Assembly: GCA_022823145.1 (NCBI GenBank)
Contig: JAJDXS010000017.1
Location: 1 to 38,223 of the forward strand
Direction: 5' to 3'
Length of the DNA: 38,223 nt
Source: Gemmatimonadota bacterium
GTDB taxonomy: Bacteria > Gemmatimonadota > Gemmatimonadetes > Longimicrobiales > Gaopeijiaceae
In this document: piece by piece, positions 1 through 8,766 of the stretch
How the letters are laid out: each line of letters starts with the position of its first letter
Position numbering within the stretch: position 1 is the first letter of the stretch
Made by a program: the position numbers and the translations under genes
Notes under the pieces: generated by a model
What the model was told of the DNA's origin: nothing
Database searches by the model: none
What the model saw: the letters and a program-made list of their open reading frames with translations, nothing else

Positions 1-1
1 G

Positions 2-103
2 GGCGGCTGGAAGACGGCCAAGACCGTTCTCCAGTGTTATCAGAGAGCCGACGAGGGACAGCTCAGAACCGCGCTCGCAAACCGCCGCCGAGTGCGGACC
101 TGA
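2..103 (+). CDS. C-terminal tail of a tyrosine recombinase (integrase), cut by the window edge
   Basis: Only the last 33 codons are visible, read from base 2 to the TGA at 101-103. The residues WKTAKTVLQCYQRADEGQL match the end of phage-type tyrosine recombinases: a Gly-Trp-Lys turn, then the active-site tyrosine (residue 13 of the visible part) that attacks DNA, then a short basic tail ending RRRVRT. In this family the integrase gene commonly lies beside the attachment site of the element it moves, so the element would extend to the left of the window. The assignment rests on this short motif alone. Confidence 0.62.
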   Translation, partial: GGWKTAKTVLQCYQRADEGQLRTALANRRRVRT

Positions 104-149
104 TCCCGTTCGGCGGGAACCGAAGGGCGGGAATCAGACCCGGAAACCC

Positions 150-161
150 CGTAAGTTCAAT
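150..161. repeat. 12-bp sequence shared with position 37897, candidate attachment-site core
   Basis: CGTAAGTTCAAT lies 46 bp after the integrase stop and 24 bp before the first readable codon of a decapitated gene. The same 12 bases occur in the same orientation at 37897-37908, beside another truncated gene. Exact 12-mer repeats are expected by chance in a window this size. Only the position beside truncation points makes this worth recording. Confidence 0.3.
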
Positions 162-185
162 GATCGCAACAGATCCGAAATCTAA

Positions 186-749
186 ATCGGGCGTTGGATC
201 AGCGACTACCACTTCACCAACGCACTCGCCTTCCGTCTTCGGGACGAGGCCGATGACAGCATGTCGGCCCCGGCCAGGTCGCTGCTGCTCTGGGGCGGGG
301 TCGACGCTCGGGGCATGCCATACCTGGAACCGGCCTTTGTCACCGACGCCCAGCCGGCGCTGCCCGATTCAGCCGGCGAGTACCGGCTGACGGGACTCAC
401 CTCGGACGGACGGGAGATCTTCTCGCTCGGCTTCACCATGCCCGAGGTGGCGGATGGTGACGGCAGCTCCAGCTTCGTCTTCGCGCTGCCGGTGCAAACC
501 GGGCGGGCCGGGAGCCTCGCCGCGATCACGCTCTCCGGCCCAGGTGGCATGGTGACGATGGACCGCGACACCGATCGCCCGATGGTGATTCTCCGGGATC
601 CGCGGACCGGGCAGGTGCGGAGCATCCTGCGCGGCACCCGGCCCGACGAGCTGCCGCGGCCCGGCGCGGGGGATGGAACGGCGCCTGCGACAGGGCCCGG
701 AGTCCTGAGCAGCCGGGGGATTCCCGATGGGGGCGCCTGGAGGCCGTAG
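186..749 (+). pseudogene. Decapitated C-terminal fragment of a secreted metalloprotease-like protein
   Basis: The frame opens after a TAA at 183-185 and reads IGRWISDYHFTNALAFRLRD, then the segment beginning SAPARSLLLWGG, down to the stop at 749. From memory, the WISDYHF block followed by an LLLWGGV...YLEPAF stretch is the tail of large exported zinc-metalloprotease proteins, where it follows the metal-binding region. That region and the signal peptide are missing here. An ATG at 261 would give 162 aa, but homology-like sequence continues upstream of it, so it is not the original start. The break coincides with the integrase tail and the 12-bp sequence just upstream, which suggests that an integration removed the 5' part. 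The beta-rich tail ends with a Gly/Pro/Asp-rich stretch. Confidence 0.5.
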
Positions 750-819
750 ACGCGGCTTGGGCAGACACCCCAGATTCAGTCGGAGCAGAGCCACTCGCAA
801 AGCCGGAGCCACGATCCGC

Positions 820-1551
820 ATGTCAGCGTCCCGCCATGACCTCCACCTGCACGAACAGCTCCTGCTCCTCGTCCTGCGCGACCGGAAGGGGACGGTCGAC
901 TACCGGGCCGGGCACTACAACCTCGCGATGGGCGGGGCGATCCTCGCCGAACTTGCGCTGGATGGTTACATCCGGATCGACGAGAGCAGGAAGGCGCGGG
1001 TCGAGGCCGTTCGTGGCCTGGGCCGGGTCCGCGACGAGCTGATGGACGAGGCGCTCGAACGGGTACGTGGCTCCAGGCGGCGACGGGCAGCCTCGTGGGT
1101 GCAGCGTTTCGGCTCCATCAAGCGCCTGAGGCACCGGACCGCCGTCGGACTCTGCCGCCGGGGCATTCTGCGCACCAGCGAGTCGCAATTGCTGCTGGTC
1201 TTTAGCCGCAAGGTCTACCCGACGGTCGACCCCGAACCCGAACGGAGGGTGATCGCGGCGCTACGGGAAGCCGTGATGGACGATGCGGATGTCGAACCCG
1301 GGCTTGGCGTCGTTCTGTCGCTGGCACACACGACCGGGTCACTCAAGATCCACTTCGACCGCAAGGAGCTTCGCGCGCGCAGGAAGCGGCTCAAGGCGAT
1401 CGCGGCGGGTGAGGCGTTCTGGACGAGCAGCCACTCCGCCGTGGCCGCGCACACAGCGGTGAAGAGCGCGGTGGCGGCGGCGCAGGCGGCGGTTGCCGCG
1501 ACGAATGCCGCGGTTGTGGCAGTCGTCGCGGCTTCGTCGGTGTCGAGCTGA
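820..1551 (+). CDS. GPP34-domain (GOLPH3/VPS74-like) protein
   Basis: This 243-aa protein opens with a conserved block (LHEQLLLLVLRDRKGTV, AGHYNLAMGGAILAELALDGYI) typical of the GPP34 family. In eukaryotes that family binds phosphatidylinositol-4-phosphate at the Golgi; bacterial members are widespread and mostly uncharacterised. The middle holds basic helices (RGSRRRRAASWVQR), and a central segment with TVDPEPERRVIAALREAV matches the usual family layout. The last 40 residues are an Ala/Val-rich low-complexity tail (AAVKSAVAAAQAAVAATNAAV), possibly a membrane-leaning helix. The ATG at 820 was chosen over one at 727 because family similarity begins right after it. No signal peptide is seen. 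It converges on the TonB receptor with 6 bp between stop codons. The family call is firm; the role is unknown. Confidence 0.85.
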   Translation: MSASRHDLHLHEQLLLLVLRDRKGTVDYRAGHYNLAMGGAILAELALDGYIRIDESRKARVEAVRGLGRVRDELMDEALERVRGSRRRRAASWVQRFGSIKRLRHRTAVGLCRRGILRTSESQLLLVFSRKVYPTVDPEPERRVIAALREAVMDDADVEPGLGVVLSLAHTTGSLKIHFDRKELRARRKRLKAIAAGEAFWTSSHSAVAAHTAVKSAVAAAQAAVAATNAAVVAVVAASSVSS

Positions 1552-1557
1552 CTGCCC

Positions 1558-4257
1558 TCAGAAGTCGTACCTTACCCTCGCCACCAGCATCCTGCCGATC
1601 TCCGGCGCACCCACGAACTCCTGGTGCAGGTTGTTGAGGACGTTGTTCGCCGTCAGCGAAACCTGCGTGTCGGGCTGGAAGGGGAGGCGGTATCCGATCA
1701 GGACATCCAGAACGCCGTATCCGTCCACGTCACCTCTGTACACGCCGGAGTTCATCGGAAAGGCGGTGGTCATCCGCAGCTGCCCGCCGAAGGAGAAACC
1801 TGCGGCCCGGTTGTCGAAGGTAAACCCCACCGATCCCTTGTGACTGGGGGCATTGAGCGCGATGTCGTCCGAACTGGTGCACAGGCCGTCTTCGTTGAAA
1901 TCGAAGCACTCGTCGCTCTGGAAGGAGTAGTTCGCGTTGATCCGCAGTCGGTCCGATGCGAGAATCTGCGCTGCAAGGTCCGTCCCCCAGAAATCCACCT
2001 GGCCGAAGTTCCGATACGTGACGATGAGCTCGGCGGACTCCGACTGATCCGGCACGACGGTGCCCAGCGGCGCTGAAGCGAGGAGCTCGGCGATTCCCAG
2101 GGCACTCTCCCGGGTGATGAGGCCGGCCCGGATAAGCGGTGTCAGACGATGGACGATGAATGCCCCTGTGCTGGCGGGATCGAGGAACACGTTCGGCGTG
2201 ATGATCTGCAGCGGGCCGATGAAGTTCTGCACCCGGCTGAACCAGGCGTCCACGGACAGGAGCACCTTGTTCCTGATCAGACCCTTGTAGCCGATCTCGT
2301 AGGTGTTGTTTATGGTCGAGGCGAGTTCGGCCCGGTTCTCCACCGACGGGTTGCCCAGCGGGAATCTCATGGAGGGATCGGTGGCCGACTGGTCCAGGAG
2401 GCGAAACACCGTGCCGAGCTCCGGATCCCCGGGGCGGGCCCCCGGGTCTTTCAGGAAATTGACGAGCGGTGCCGTCCGGGGATCGAGCGAGGGCAGCAAC
2501 TGGAGGACCGCCTCCCAGAGCAACGCGGCGTTTGCCGGGACAGGGCCGGCAACCACGGGCGAGCGCATGCAGTAGGACATGACGCCGCCCGGGCACTGAG
2601 CCCCGAAGGTGAAGCCGCCAGAGGGCACGCCGAGCGCGCGGATGTTGTAGCTGATGCCACCGGCCACGGGGATATGCGCCGCGATGATATCCAGAAAGAG
2701 ATTGGTGGTGGTCGGAGTCGCGAAGGCCCGATTGTAGGTGAGGCGGAAGTTCTGGTTGTCGGCCGGGCGGAGCACGAGGGCGGCGCGAGGGGAGATGTGC
2801 ATGTCGGCAAGACGGTTGTGATCGTCCAGGCGGATTGCCGTGACGAGGTCCACCCGGTCGCCCAGAGACGTCTCCGAGTGCAGATACGTGCCGGCTTCGG
2901 AGACGATGTCGTCGTCCTCGTTCCGCCCGGAGATCGTACCCCCGGTGCGCGGCTCGGTCCGCTGCCAATCGATGCCGTAGATGAAGCTCTGCCAGGGTGC
3001 GACATCAAAGCTGTACTGAAACTGGGCCGCCATGGTGCGCGACTGGTCCACTACCGGGCTGCCGGTCCGCAGCAGGAATGTTCCCGAATCGGCCGATCCC
3101 CCCGTTGCGGTGCTCCCGGAGTTCGTCTGGTTCAGGAACGCCTGGGCAAAGAGCCGACCCTTCGTCAGGCGCGTCTGGACGAAGTTGTAGCCCCAGTTTT
3201 TCACCTGGCTGCCACCGATCCGCGTCATTGAGATGCCGCTGCCGATCTTGCTGGTTCCGGTATTCAGGATGAACGCGCCGTCATCGCCGAAGCGCACGTC
3301 GAACCGGGCATCGGCACTGTACCTGGACGTTTCATGGTCGCGAGGGACAATCTCGAACGGATCGTCATACTCCCAGTCGTTCCCCCGCTGGTACTGTCCC
3401 GAGATCTTGACGCCGAAGTTCTCGGAAGCAGCATGGGCGGAGCGGAACTGACCGTGGAAAACCGAACGTTCACCTCCGGCCAGTGAAATGGTGGAGCCCT
3501 GCTTGTCGAGTGGCGACGAAGTGATGATGTGCATCACGCCGCTCGACGCGTTCGGGCCGTAGAGCGCGGCTCCCGGGCCCAGTGAGACCTCGATTCGCTC
3601 GATGTCCAGATCCGTCGTCGGGAACAGGCTGTACGCATTGAACCGAAGCGAAGGAATGCGTGCATAGCGGTTGTCGATGATCGTCAGGAGCGCGCCGGAG
3701 GACACGTTGTTGAACCCGCGCGCCACAAGCGCTGACCGGCTCAGTCCGGTCTGGGCCGCGTCGATCCCGGGCAGCGTGCGCACGTGTTCCGCAACGGTCA
3801 CCGCCGCCGTTCGGGCCACTTCGCTCGCCGAGACGGTGGAAATAGACGCCGGCGCGTCGAGCGCCTTCTCCTGACGGCGTGACGCCGTGACGACGACGGG
3901 ATTGAGGAGCAGCGCCTGCGAGCGCAGCGGCACGGAGACTTCCGCAGTGCCGCCCGCGACCACGTCGACACCATCGACCCGGGTCGTTTCGTATCCGATC
4001 AGCGTGACCACGAGTGAGTGCGACCCGGGAGCCACGCCAAGGCTGAAACGTCCTGCCTGGCTGGTCGCGATCGGCCCCGCCGCCCCAAGCGCCTCGACCG
4101 CCGCATCGGCAAGGGCCTCTCCCGTTTCGGCGTCCGTGACCTGGCCCGTGATCGTCCCCTGCTGGGCCTGGGCGCCTGCCGGAATAAGACTCGTTGCAGC
4201 GAACGCAAACGCGAAAACGACAAAAACGAGACCTTCAAGCCGTGATGGGGTTGTCAT
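1558..4257 (-). CDS. TonB-dependent outer-membrane receptor with carboxypeptidase-regulatory-like N-terminus
   Basis: This 899-aa protein takes up a ligand across the outer membrane using TonB energy. Residues 1-32 form a signal peptide ending AGAQAQ. Residues 33-112 are a carboxypeptidase-D-regulatory-like domain (GQVTDAETGEALADAAVEAL). The plug follows at about 120-240 (VVVTASRRQEKALDAPASIS; IERIEVSLGPGAALYGPNASSGVMHIIT). The rest is a 22-strand-type barrel ending in RVRYDF, with the C-terminal Phe expected for BAM insertion. The ATG at 4257 is preceded by a GGAG ribosome-binding site. No iron box, riboswitch or ligand-specific neighbour is visible, so the substrate is unknown. A badly deleted relative lies at 32737-33721. 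It is transcribed away from the RND operon across a 205-bp gap. Confidence 0.92.
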   Translation of the reverse strand: MTTPSRLEGLVFVVFAFAFAATSLIPAGAQAQQGTITGQVTDAETGEALADAAVEALGAAGPIATSQAGRFSLGVAPGSHSLVVTLIGYETTRVDGVDVVAGGTAEVSVPLRSQALLLNPVVVTASRRQEKALDAPASISTVSASEVARTAAVTVAEHVRTLPGIDAAQTGLSRSALVARGFNNVSSGALLTIIDNRYARIPSLRFNAYSLFPTTDLDIERIEVSLGPGAALYGPNASSGVMHIITSSPLDKQGSTISLAGGERSVFHGQFRSAHAASENFGVKISGQYQRGNDWEYDDPFEIVPRDHETSRYSADARFDVRFGDDGAFILNTGTSKIGSGISMTRIGGSQVKNWGYNFVQTRLTKGRLFAQAFLNQTNSGSTATGGSADSGTFLLRTGSPVVDQSRTMAAQFQYSFDVAPWQSFIYGIDWQRTEPRTGGTISGRNEDDDIVSEAGTYLHSETSLGDRVDLVTAIRLDDHNRLADMHISPRAALVLRPADNQNFRLTYNRAFATPTTTNLFLDIIAAHIPVAGGISYNIRALGVPSGGFTFGAQCPGGVMSYCMRSPVVAGPVPANAALLWEAVLQLLPSLDPRTAPLVNFLKDPGARPGDPELGTVFRLLDQSATDPSMRFPLGNPSVENRAELASTINNTYEIGYKGLIRNKVLLSVDAWFSRVQNFIGPLQIITPNVFLDPASTGAFIVHRLTPLIRAGLITRESALGIAELLASAPLGTVVPDQSESAELIVTYRNFGQVDFWGTDLAAQILASDRLRINANYSFQSDECFDFNEDGLCTSSDDIALNAPSHKGSVGFTFDNRAAGFSFGGQLRMTTAFPMNSGVYRGDVDGYGVLDVLIGYRLPFQPDTQVSLTANNVLNNLHQEFVGAPEIGRMLVARVRYDF

Positions 4258-4462
4258 GGGACTCCGCTCTCGTGTCCTGGGTCGCGTGCGGCGTGATCTG
4301 CGGGTACCTTGCCAGTTGTCAACACAGGAAGGTAAGGGCCGACACCGCTCACGGCGAACCCCCTGCGCGGTGCTGGCGGCAAATGGGTGAAACGCCGTTG
4401 TGGTTGTTCACACAAGCGGTTAAGATGGCTGTCCGACCCGTTCACGACGCAACAGTTGAAAG

Positions 4463-5548
4463 ATGCCAAGCGATTCCGCTGACCGAGATACTCGACCGAG
4501 GTGGCGTGGGTACGCGCAACTGCTCCTTATCGCCGTTCTGGTCATAGTCGCCCTGCGCCTGGCCCGGGCGCCCGCCCGAATCGAAGTCGACGTGGGTTCC
4601 GGAGCCTCGGTCGAATCCGGGACGCCCGCGGTCAACACATTCGACCCGGTCGTGACCGAAGAGTCGATGACCGTGGATCTGACCGGTACGGTCTCGCTCG
4701 CGGACCGCGTCTCGGTGATGGCCGAAGTGGGAGGCCGCGTGACCTGGGTATCTCCGGAGTTCACCAACGGGGGAAGACTCGCGGCAGACGAGCCCTTCGT
4801 GAGAATTGATACGGCCAGGTACTCGCTCGAGGTACAGGCCGCGCAAAACGCGGTTGCGGAGGCCGAGGCGCGACTGTCGACACAGCCCGGGCCCGTATCC
4901 GAAGCCGCGCTCGAGAGCGCTCGAACCGCGCTGCGCCTGGCCGAGCTCGCGCTCAGCCGAACAGAAATCTCCCTGCCCTACGAGGCTCGCGTGATCAGCG
5001 CGGACGTGAGCGTGGGCGAGCTGGTCGGCCCGCCGGAGCTTGTCGGCGCCCAGGCGATGCTGGGCATCGTCTACAGCACCGAAGCGCTGGAGGTCAATGC
5101 ACCGATCGAAGTGGCCGACCTGGCCTATCTGGCCCCGGCAGTCGGCCGCTCCGCACGTGTATCCACGGAATCCGGCGTTTATGCCGCGAGGATTGTCCGT
5201 GTGTCATCCGTGCTTGCACCGAGGACGCGTCTGTCGACGATCTTCCTGCGGTTCTCGCCCGCTCAGCGCGCCAGCTCGCTGCCTCTCCCGAACACCTTCG
5301 CCGAAGTTGAGATCGAGGGCCCCGCATACCGAAACGTCTATCTGCTGCCGGAATCGGTTCTGCAGCAGGACGACGCCGTGTGGGTTGTCGAAAACGGTGC
5401 CCTGCGTCGGTTTGTCCCCAACGCGATCGGGTGGACCAGCGAAGGTCTGGTGGTCGAGGCATTTGACGCGGCCGAGGGCATCGTCATCGGCGCCCTGCCC
5501 GGAGCACGGGAAGGACTGGCGGTCGAGTTGGCGGGTGCGGGGTCCTAG
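4463..5548 (+). CDS. RND efflux periplasmic adaptor (HlyD/AcrA type)
   Basis: This 361-aa membrane-fusion protein would bridge an inner-membrane RND pump to an outer-membrane channel. Residues 14-33 form a single N-terminal membrane segment (GYAQLLLIAVLVIVALRLAR). The first lipoyl half-motif is near 75-95 (VSVMAEVGGRVTWVSPEF). A short alpha-hairpin follows (about 115-165, AQNAVAEAEARL...ALESARTALRLAELALSR), then the second lipoyl half (ISLPYEARVISADVSVGELV) and beta-barrel and membrane-proximal domains. The hairpin is short, so the adaptor may dock by a tip or belong to a compact subfamily. The pump gene starts 39 bp downstream on the same strand, so the two form an operon. No TolC-like gene is in the window. 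Confidence 0.9.
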   Translation: MPSDSADRDTRPRWRGYAQLLLIAVLVIVALRLARAPARIEVDVGSGASVESGTPAVNTFDPVVTEESMTVDLTGTVSLADRVSVMAEVGGRVTWVSPEFTNGGRLAADEPFVRIDTARYSLEVQAAQNAVAEAEARLSTQPGPVSEAALESARTALRLAELALSRTEISLPYEARVISADVSVGELVGPPELVGAQAMLGIVYSTEALEVNAPIEVADLAYLAPAVGRSARVSTESGVYAARIVRVSSVLAPRTRLSTIFLRFSPAQRASSLPLPNTFAEVEIEGPAYRNVYLLPESVLQQDDAVWVVENGALRRFVPNAIGWTSEGLVVEAFDAAEGIVIGALPGAREGLAVELAGAGS

Positions 5549-5587
5549 GGCCCCTGTGCCGAGGACAAAAGGAATCCGATAGTCACT

Positions 5588-8500
5588 GTGAAAAACGGGC
5601 TGATCGCATACTTCGCCGGGAATCCGGTCGCCGCCAACCTCCTTATGCTGTTCTTCATCGTCGGCGGCCTGATCGCGGGCTCCAACCTCCCTGTCCAGAA
5701 CTTTCCGGAGATCGACCTCCGCAGCGTCACCGTCTCTGTCAGGTCGCCCGGTTCCTCGCCCAGGGAGGTTCAGGAGGACATCGTACGGCGGCTCGAGGAA
5801 AACGTGGTGGGTCTGCCAGGGGTGGAGCGTGTCGTTGCAACCGCCTATGAAGGGCTGGCCCGGGTCACGGTCGAACTGGCCACCTTTGCGGATGCCGCCG
5901 CCGTCCTGGACGACGTCCAGAATGCCGTGGACCGCATCGAGAATTTTCCGCCGGTTTCCGCGGAACAGCCCGAGATCGAATACGATCGGGTGGAGATCGA
6001 GGTTCTGACGCTCTCCGTCTCGTCCGCATCGGCCACCGAGAACGAATTGCGGCTGGCCGCCCAGGCGTTGCGGGAAGGGTTGCTCGAGCTGCCGTCCGTT
6101 TCCCAGGTGACGCTCCTCGGCACGCGGGATCGTGAGATTTCGATCGAGCTGAGCGAGGTGGAGCTGCGCCGCAACGGACTCTCCATCAACCAGATCACGG
6201 ATGCGATTCGGCGCGCCTCCCTGAATTTGACCTTTGGCGAACTGCGTACGGACGCCGGAGGCCTCGTGCTGCACACCGTCTCAAAGCGGCAGTTCGGCGA
6301 GGAGTTCAGGGACATTCCGGTGATCACGCGGCTCGATGGCTCGATTCTCACCGTGGGCGAGGTTGCGGAGATTCGTGACGGGTTCGTGGACGAGGACATC
6401 ATCACCCGAGTTGATGGAGACCCCGCCATACTGGTTCGCGTCGACGCGACCGGGCAGCAGTCGATCGTGACCATGGGCGAGGACATCAGAAGCTGGCTTG
6501 CGAGCTACCAGCCTCCTCCGAACGTCGAGATCGGCATCTGGAGCGACCGGGCGGGCGATGCCGTCGACACGATATCGTCGATCGTCGGAAACGCAGTGGT
6601 GGGCACGATACTGGTCCTGCTGTGCCTTGTCGTGTTCTTTGACCTTCGCGTGGCCACCTGGGTCACCCTGGGCATTCCCCTGTCCTTTCTGGGTTCCCTG
6701 ATCTTCTTCGGAGTGAGTGGCCTCACGCTCAATCTGGGAACGATCTTCGCCTTCTTTCTCATGGTGGGCATCGTCGTGGACGACGCGGTGGTCGTCGGCG
6801 ACAGCATCGCGGCCGAACGAGAGGGCGGGAAGGACGCACTGGAGGCCGCGGTGTCGGGCGCACGCGCCATGGTGGGACCCATCACGATCGGCGCCGTAAC
6901 CACGATGCTCGCCTTCATCCCGCTTCTTTTCATCACTCCACCTCGACTCCAGATCGTCAACGTGTTTCCGTATGTGGCACTGTTTGTCCTGACGGTCTCG
7001 CTGATCGAGGCATTCTTCATATTGCCGGCCCACCTGTCCCACCCGGGGCGCTGGAGCCTGCCGCCGCTGTCGGACATTCAGCGTCGGGCACACGTTCGCT
7101 TGCAGACGGTTCGCGACATGATCGTGGTGCCCGCGGTCTCCTGGTCCATTCGCCGCCTCTGGTTTGCGCCCGTCCTGGGAACCCTGCTCGTCCTGTTCGC
7201 ACTCCTGCTGCTCCGAGCCGACGTCGTGCGCATCGTCTACTTCGATGAGGTGCTGAATGCCTCCGAGAACATTCAGGCCGATCTCACGCTGCCCGTGGGC
7301 ACGCCGTTCGAGGTGACGCTCGCCGCGGCGGAGCGATTCTCCGACGCGGCACTGGCGGTGAATGATCAGAGCGAAGGAACGTCGGTCGAGGCGGTCAGCA
7401 TCATGGCCGGCAATGTCCTTTCGCGGCGAAGAGCCGAAGCTGGTCCCAACCGGAGCCACCTGGCATCCGTAGTGGTCCATCTGCACGAGCGGCCGATCCG
7501 GCGCATGTCGGTACTGGGGATCACGCATCAATGGCGTGAGAACATCGGCGATGTGTCGTACCTGGAAAGCGTGGCCTACTACACGCAGCGCACGCAGTCC
7601 GAGTCGGGCGTGGCCTACGCCCTGAAGCACGACGACCTGGACAGCCTGCGTGCCGCCACGAACGAGCTGACCGCTTCGATGGCGTCCATGCCGGGGATAT
7701 ACGGAATCTCCGACAATCTGGTGCTGGGCAAGCGTCAATTCGAAATCGAACTGACTCCCGCGGGAAAGGCGGCGGGGTTGACGCCCGCAGGGATAGGGGT
7801 ACAGCTCCGTGCCAGTTTCCACGGGGCGGAGGTCCAGCGCATTCAGCGCGGCCACGATGAGATCAGGGTGATGGTGAGATACCCCAGGGAACGGCGCCAA
7901 AGCATGCGCGAGCTTGCGAGCGAACGGATCCATCGGCCCGGCACCGGGGAGAATCGCGCCAGCCCGCCCCCCCCGGCATCCGGAGGAGAGGTCCCGCTCT
8001 CAACGGTGGCCGATCTCAGCGAGCGGCGCGAACTGGCTGCACTGGTCAGCATCGACGGCCAGCAGACCGCCCTCGTGAGCGCCGAAGCCGACCCTGCACT
8101 GCTGACGCCCCTTCAGGCCAGACGCGAGATAAACGGGAGTCTTGTTCCGGAGCTGCTCGAGAGATACCGGAATCTGCGGATCGAACCCCACGGCAGCGCC
8201 CGCACGGAGGGCAACCTGCTTGGGACCCTGGCCGTGCTGATTCCCCTGCTGCTCATCGCGATGTATGTCCTGATCGCTGCATTTCTCCGCAGCTACTGGA
8301 AACCCGTGATCGCCGTGGCCGGTATTCCGATCGCGTTTTCGGGAGCGGTCGTGAGTCACTGGATCCTGGGATGGGACTTCAGCGCCATGTCGCTGTTTGG
8401 GGTGATCGGAGTCGCGGGGGTCATCGTAAACGACGCACTTGTGCTGATGGATCGCTACAACGTGCTGCGTCGAGAGAGCAGTATGATCCCGGCGATCGCC

Positions 8501-8719
8501 GCCGCATCCGCTGCAACCCGTCATCGTTTCCGGGCCGTGTTTCTGACCAGCCTGACGACGATCCTGGCGCTCGCACCACTGCTCTACATGCGGAGCGAGG
8601 AACTGATCGTTCTCGTGCCATTTGTTGTGAGCATGCTCGGTGGATTGGTGTTCTCCGGCTTCTTCATACTCTGCCTGCTGCCGTCGCTGGTAATGGTTGC
8701 AGAGGCCAGGGCGGAATAG
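5588..8719 (+). CDS. RND-family efflux pump (AcrB/MdtC-like inner-membrane permease)
   Basis: This 1043-aa proton-driven exporter has the standard RND length. TM1 is at about 12-33 (NPVAANLLMLFFIVGGLIAG), followed by the periplasmic porter start NFPEIDLRSVTVS and the PGSSPREVQEDIVRRLEE block. A TM2-TM6 cluster lies at about 335-480 and includes GIVVDDAVVVGDS near residue 395, the family's proton-relay aspartate pair in TM4. A second porter half follows, and the TM8-TM12 cluster spans about 875-1040 (FGVIGVAGVIVNDALVLMDRYN). The start is a GTG at 5588; a plain GGA sits upstream. A Gly/Pro/Ala-rich insert (about 785-800, RASPPPPASGGE) lies in the second porter half. Which compounds are exported cannot be read from the sequence. 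Confidence 0.94.
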   Translation: MKNGLIAYFAGNPVAANLLMLFFIVGGLIAGSNLPVQNFPEIDLRSVTVSVRSPGSSPREVQEDIVRRLEENVVGLPGVERVVATAYEGLARVTVELATFADAAAVLDDVQNAVDRIENFPPVSAEQPEIEYDRVEIEVLTLSVSSASATENELRLAAQALREGLLELPSVSQVTLLGTRDREISIELSEVELRRNGLSINQITDAIRRASLNLTFGELRTDAGGLVLHTVSKRQFGEEFRDIPVITRLDGSILTVGEVAEIRDGFVDEDIITRVDGDPAILVRVDATGQQSIVTMGEDIRSWLASYQPPPNVEIGIWSDRAGDAVDTISSIVGNAVVGTILVLLCLVVFFDLRVATWVTLGIPLSFLGSLIFFGVSGLTLNLGTIFAFFLMVGIVVDDAVVVGDSIAAEREGGKDALEAAVSGARAMVGPITIGAVTTMLAFIPLLFITPPRLQIVNVFPYVALFVLTVSLIEAFFILPAHLSHPGRWSLPPLSDIQRRAHVRLQTVRDMIVVPAVSWSIRRLWFAPVLGTLLVLFALLLLRADVVRIVYFDEVLNASENIQADLTLPVGTPFEVTLAAAERFSDAALAVNDQSEGTSVEAVSIMAGNVLSRRRAEAGPNRSHLASVVVHLHERPIRRMSVLGITHQWRENIGDVSYLESVAYYTQRTQSESGVAYALKHDDLDSLRAATNELTASMASMPGIYGISDNLVLGKRQFEIELTPAGKAAGLTPAGIGVQLRASFHGAEVQRIQRGHDEIRVMVRYPRERRQSMRELASERIHRPGTGENRASPPPPASGGEVPLSTVADLSERRELAALVSIDGQQTALVSAEADPALLTPLQARREINGSLVPELLERYRNLRIEPHGSARTEGNLLGTLAVLIPLLLIAMYVLIAAFLRSYWKPVIAVAGIPIAFSGAVVSHWILGWDFSAMSLFGVIGVAGVIVNDALVLMDRYNVLRRESSMIPAIAAASAATRHRFRAVFLTSLTTILALAPLLYMRSEELIVLVPFVVSMLGGLVFSGFFILCLLPSLVMVAEARAE

Positions 8720-8766
8720 GCGACCCGTTCGGCGCGCCGCGATCCTCGTGCAACCCACATGAGCTT

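Noticed and set aside
6281..7933. 550-codon open frame opposite the RND pump
   Set aside because: Antisense shadow of a certain gene; the translation lacks any family motif.
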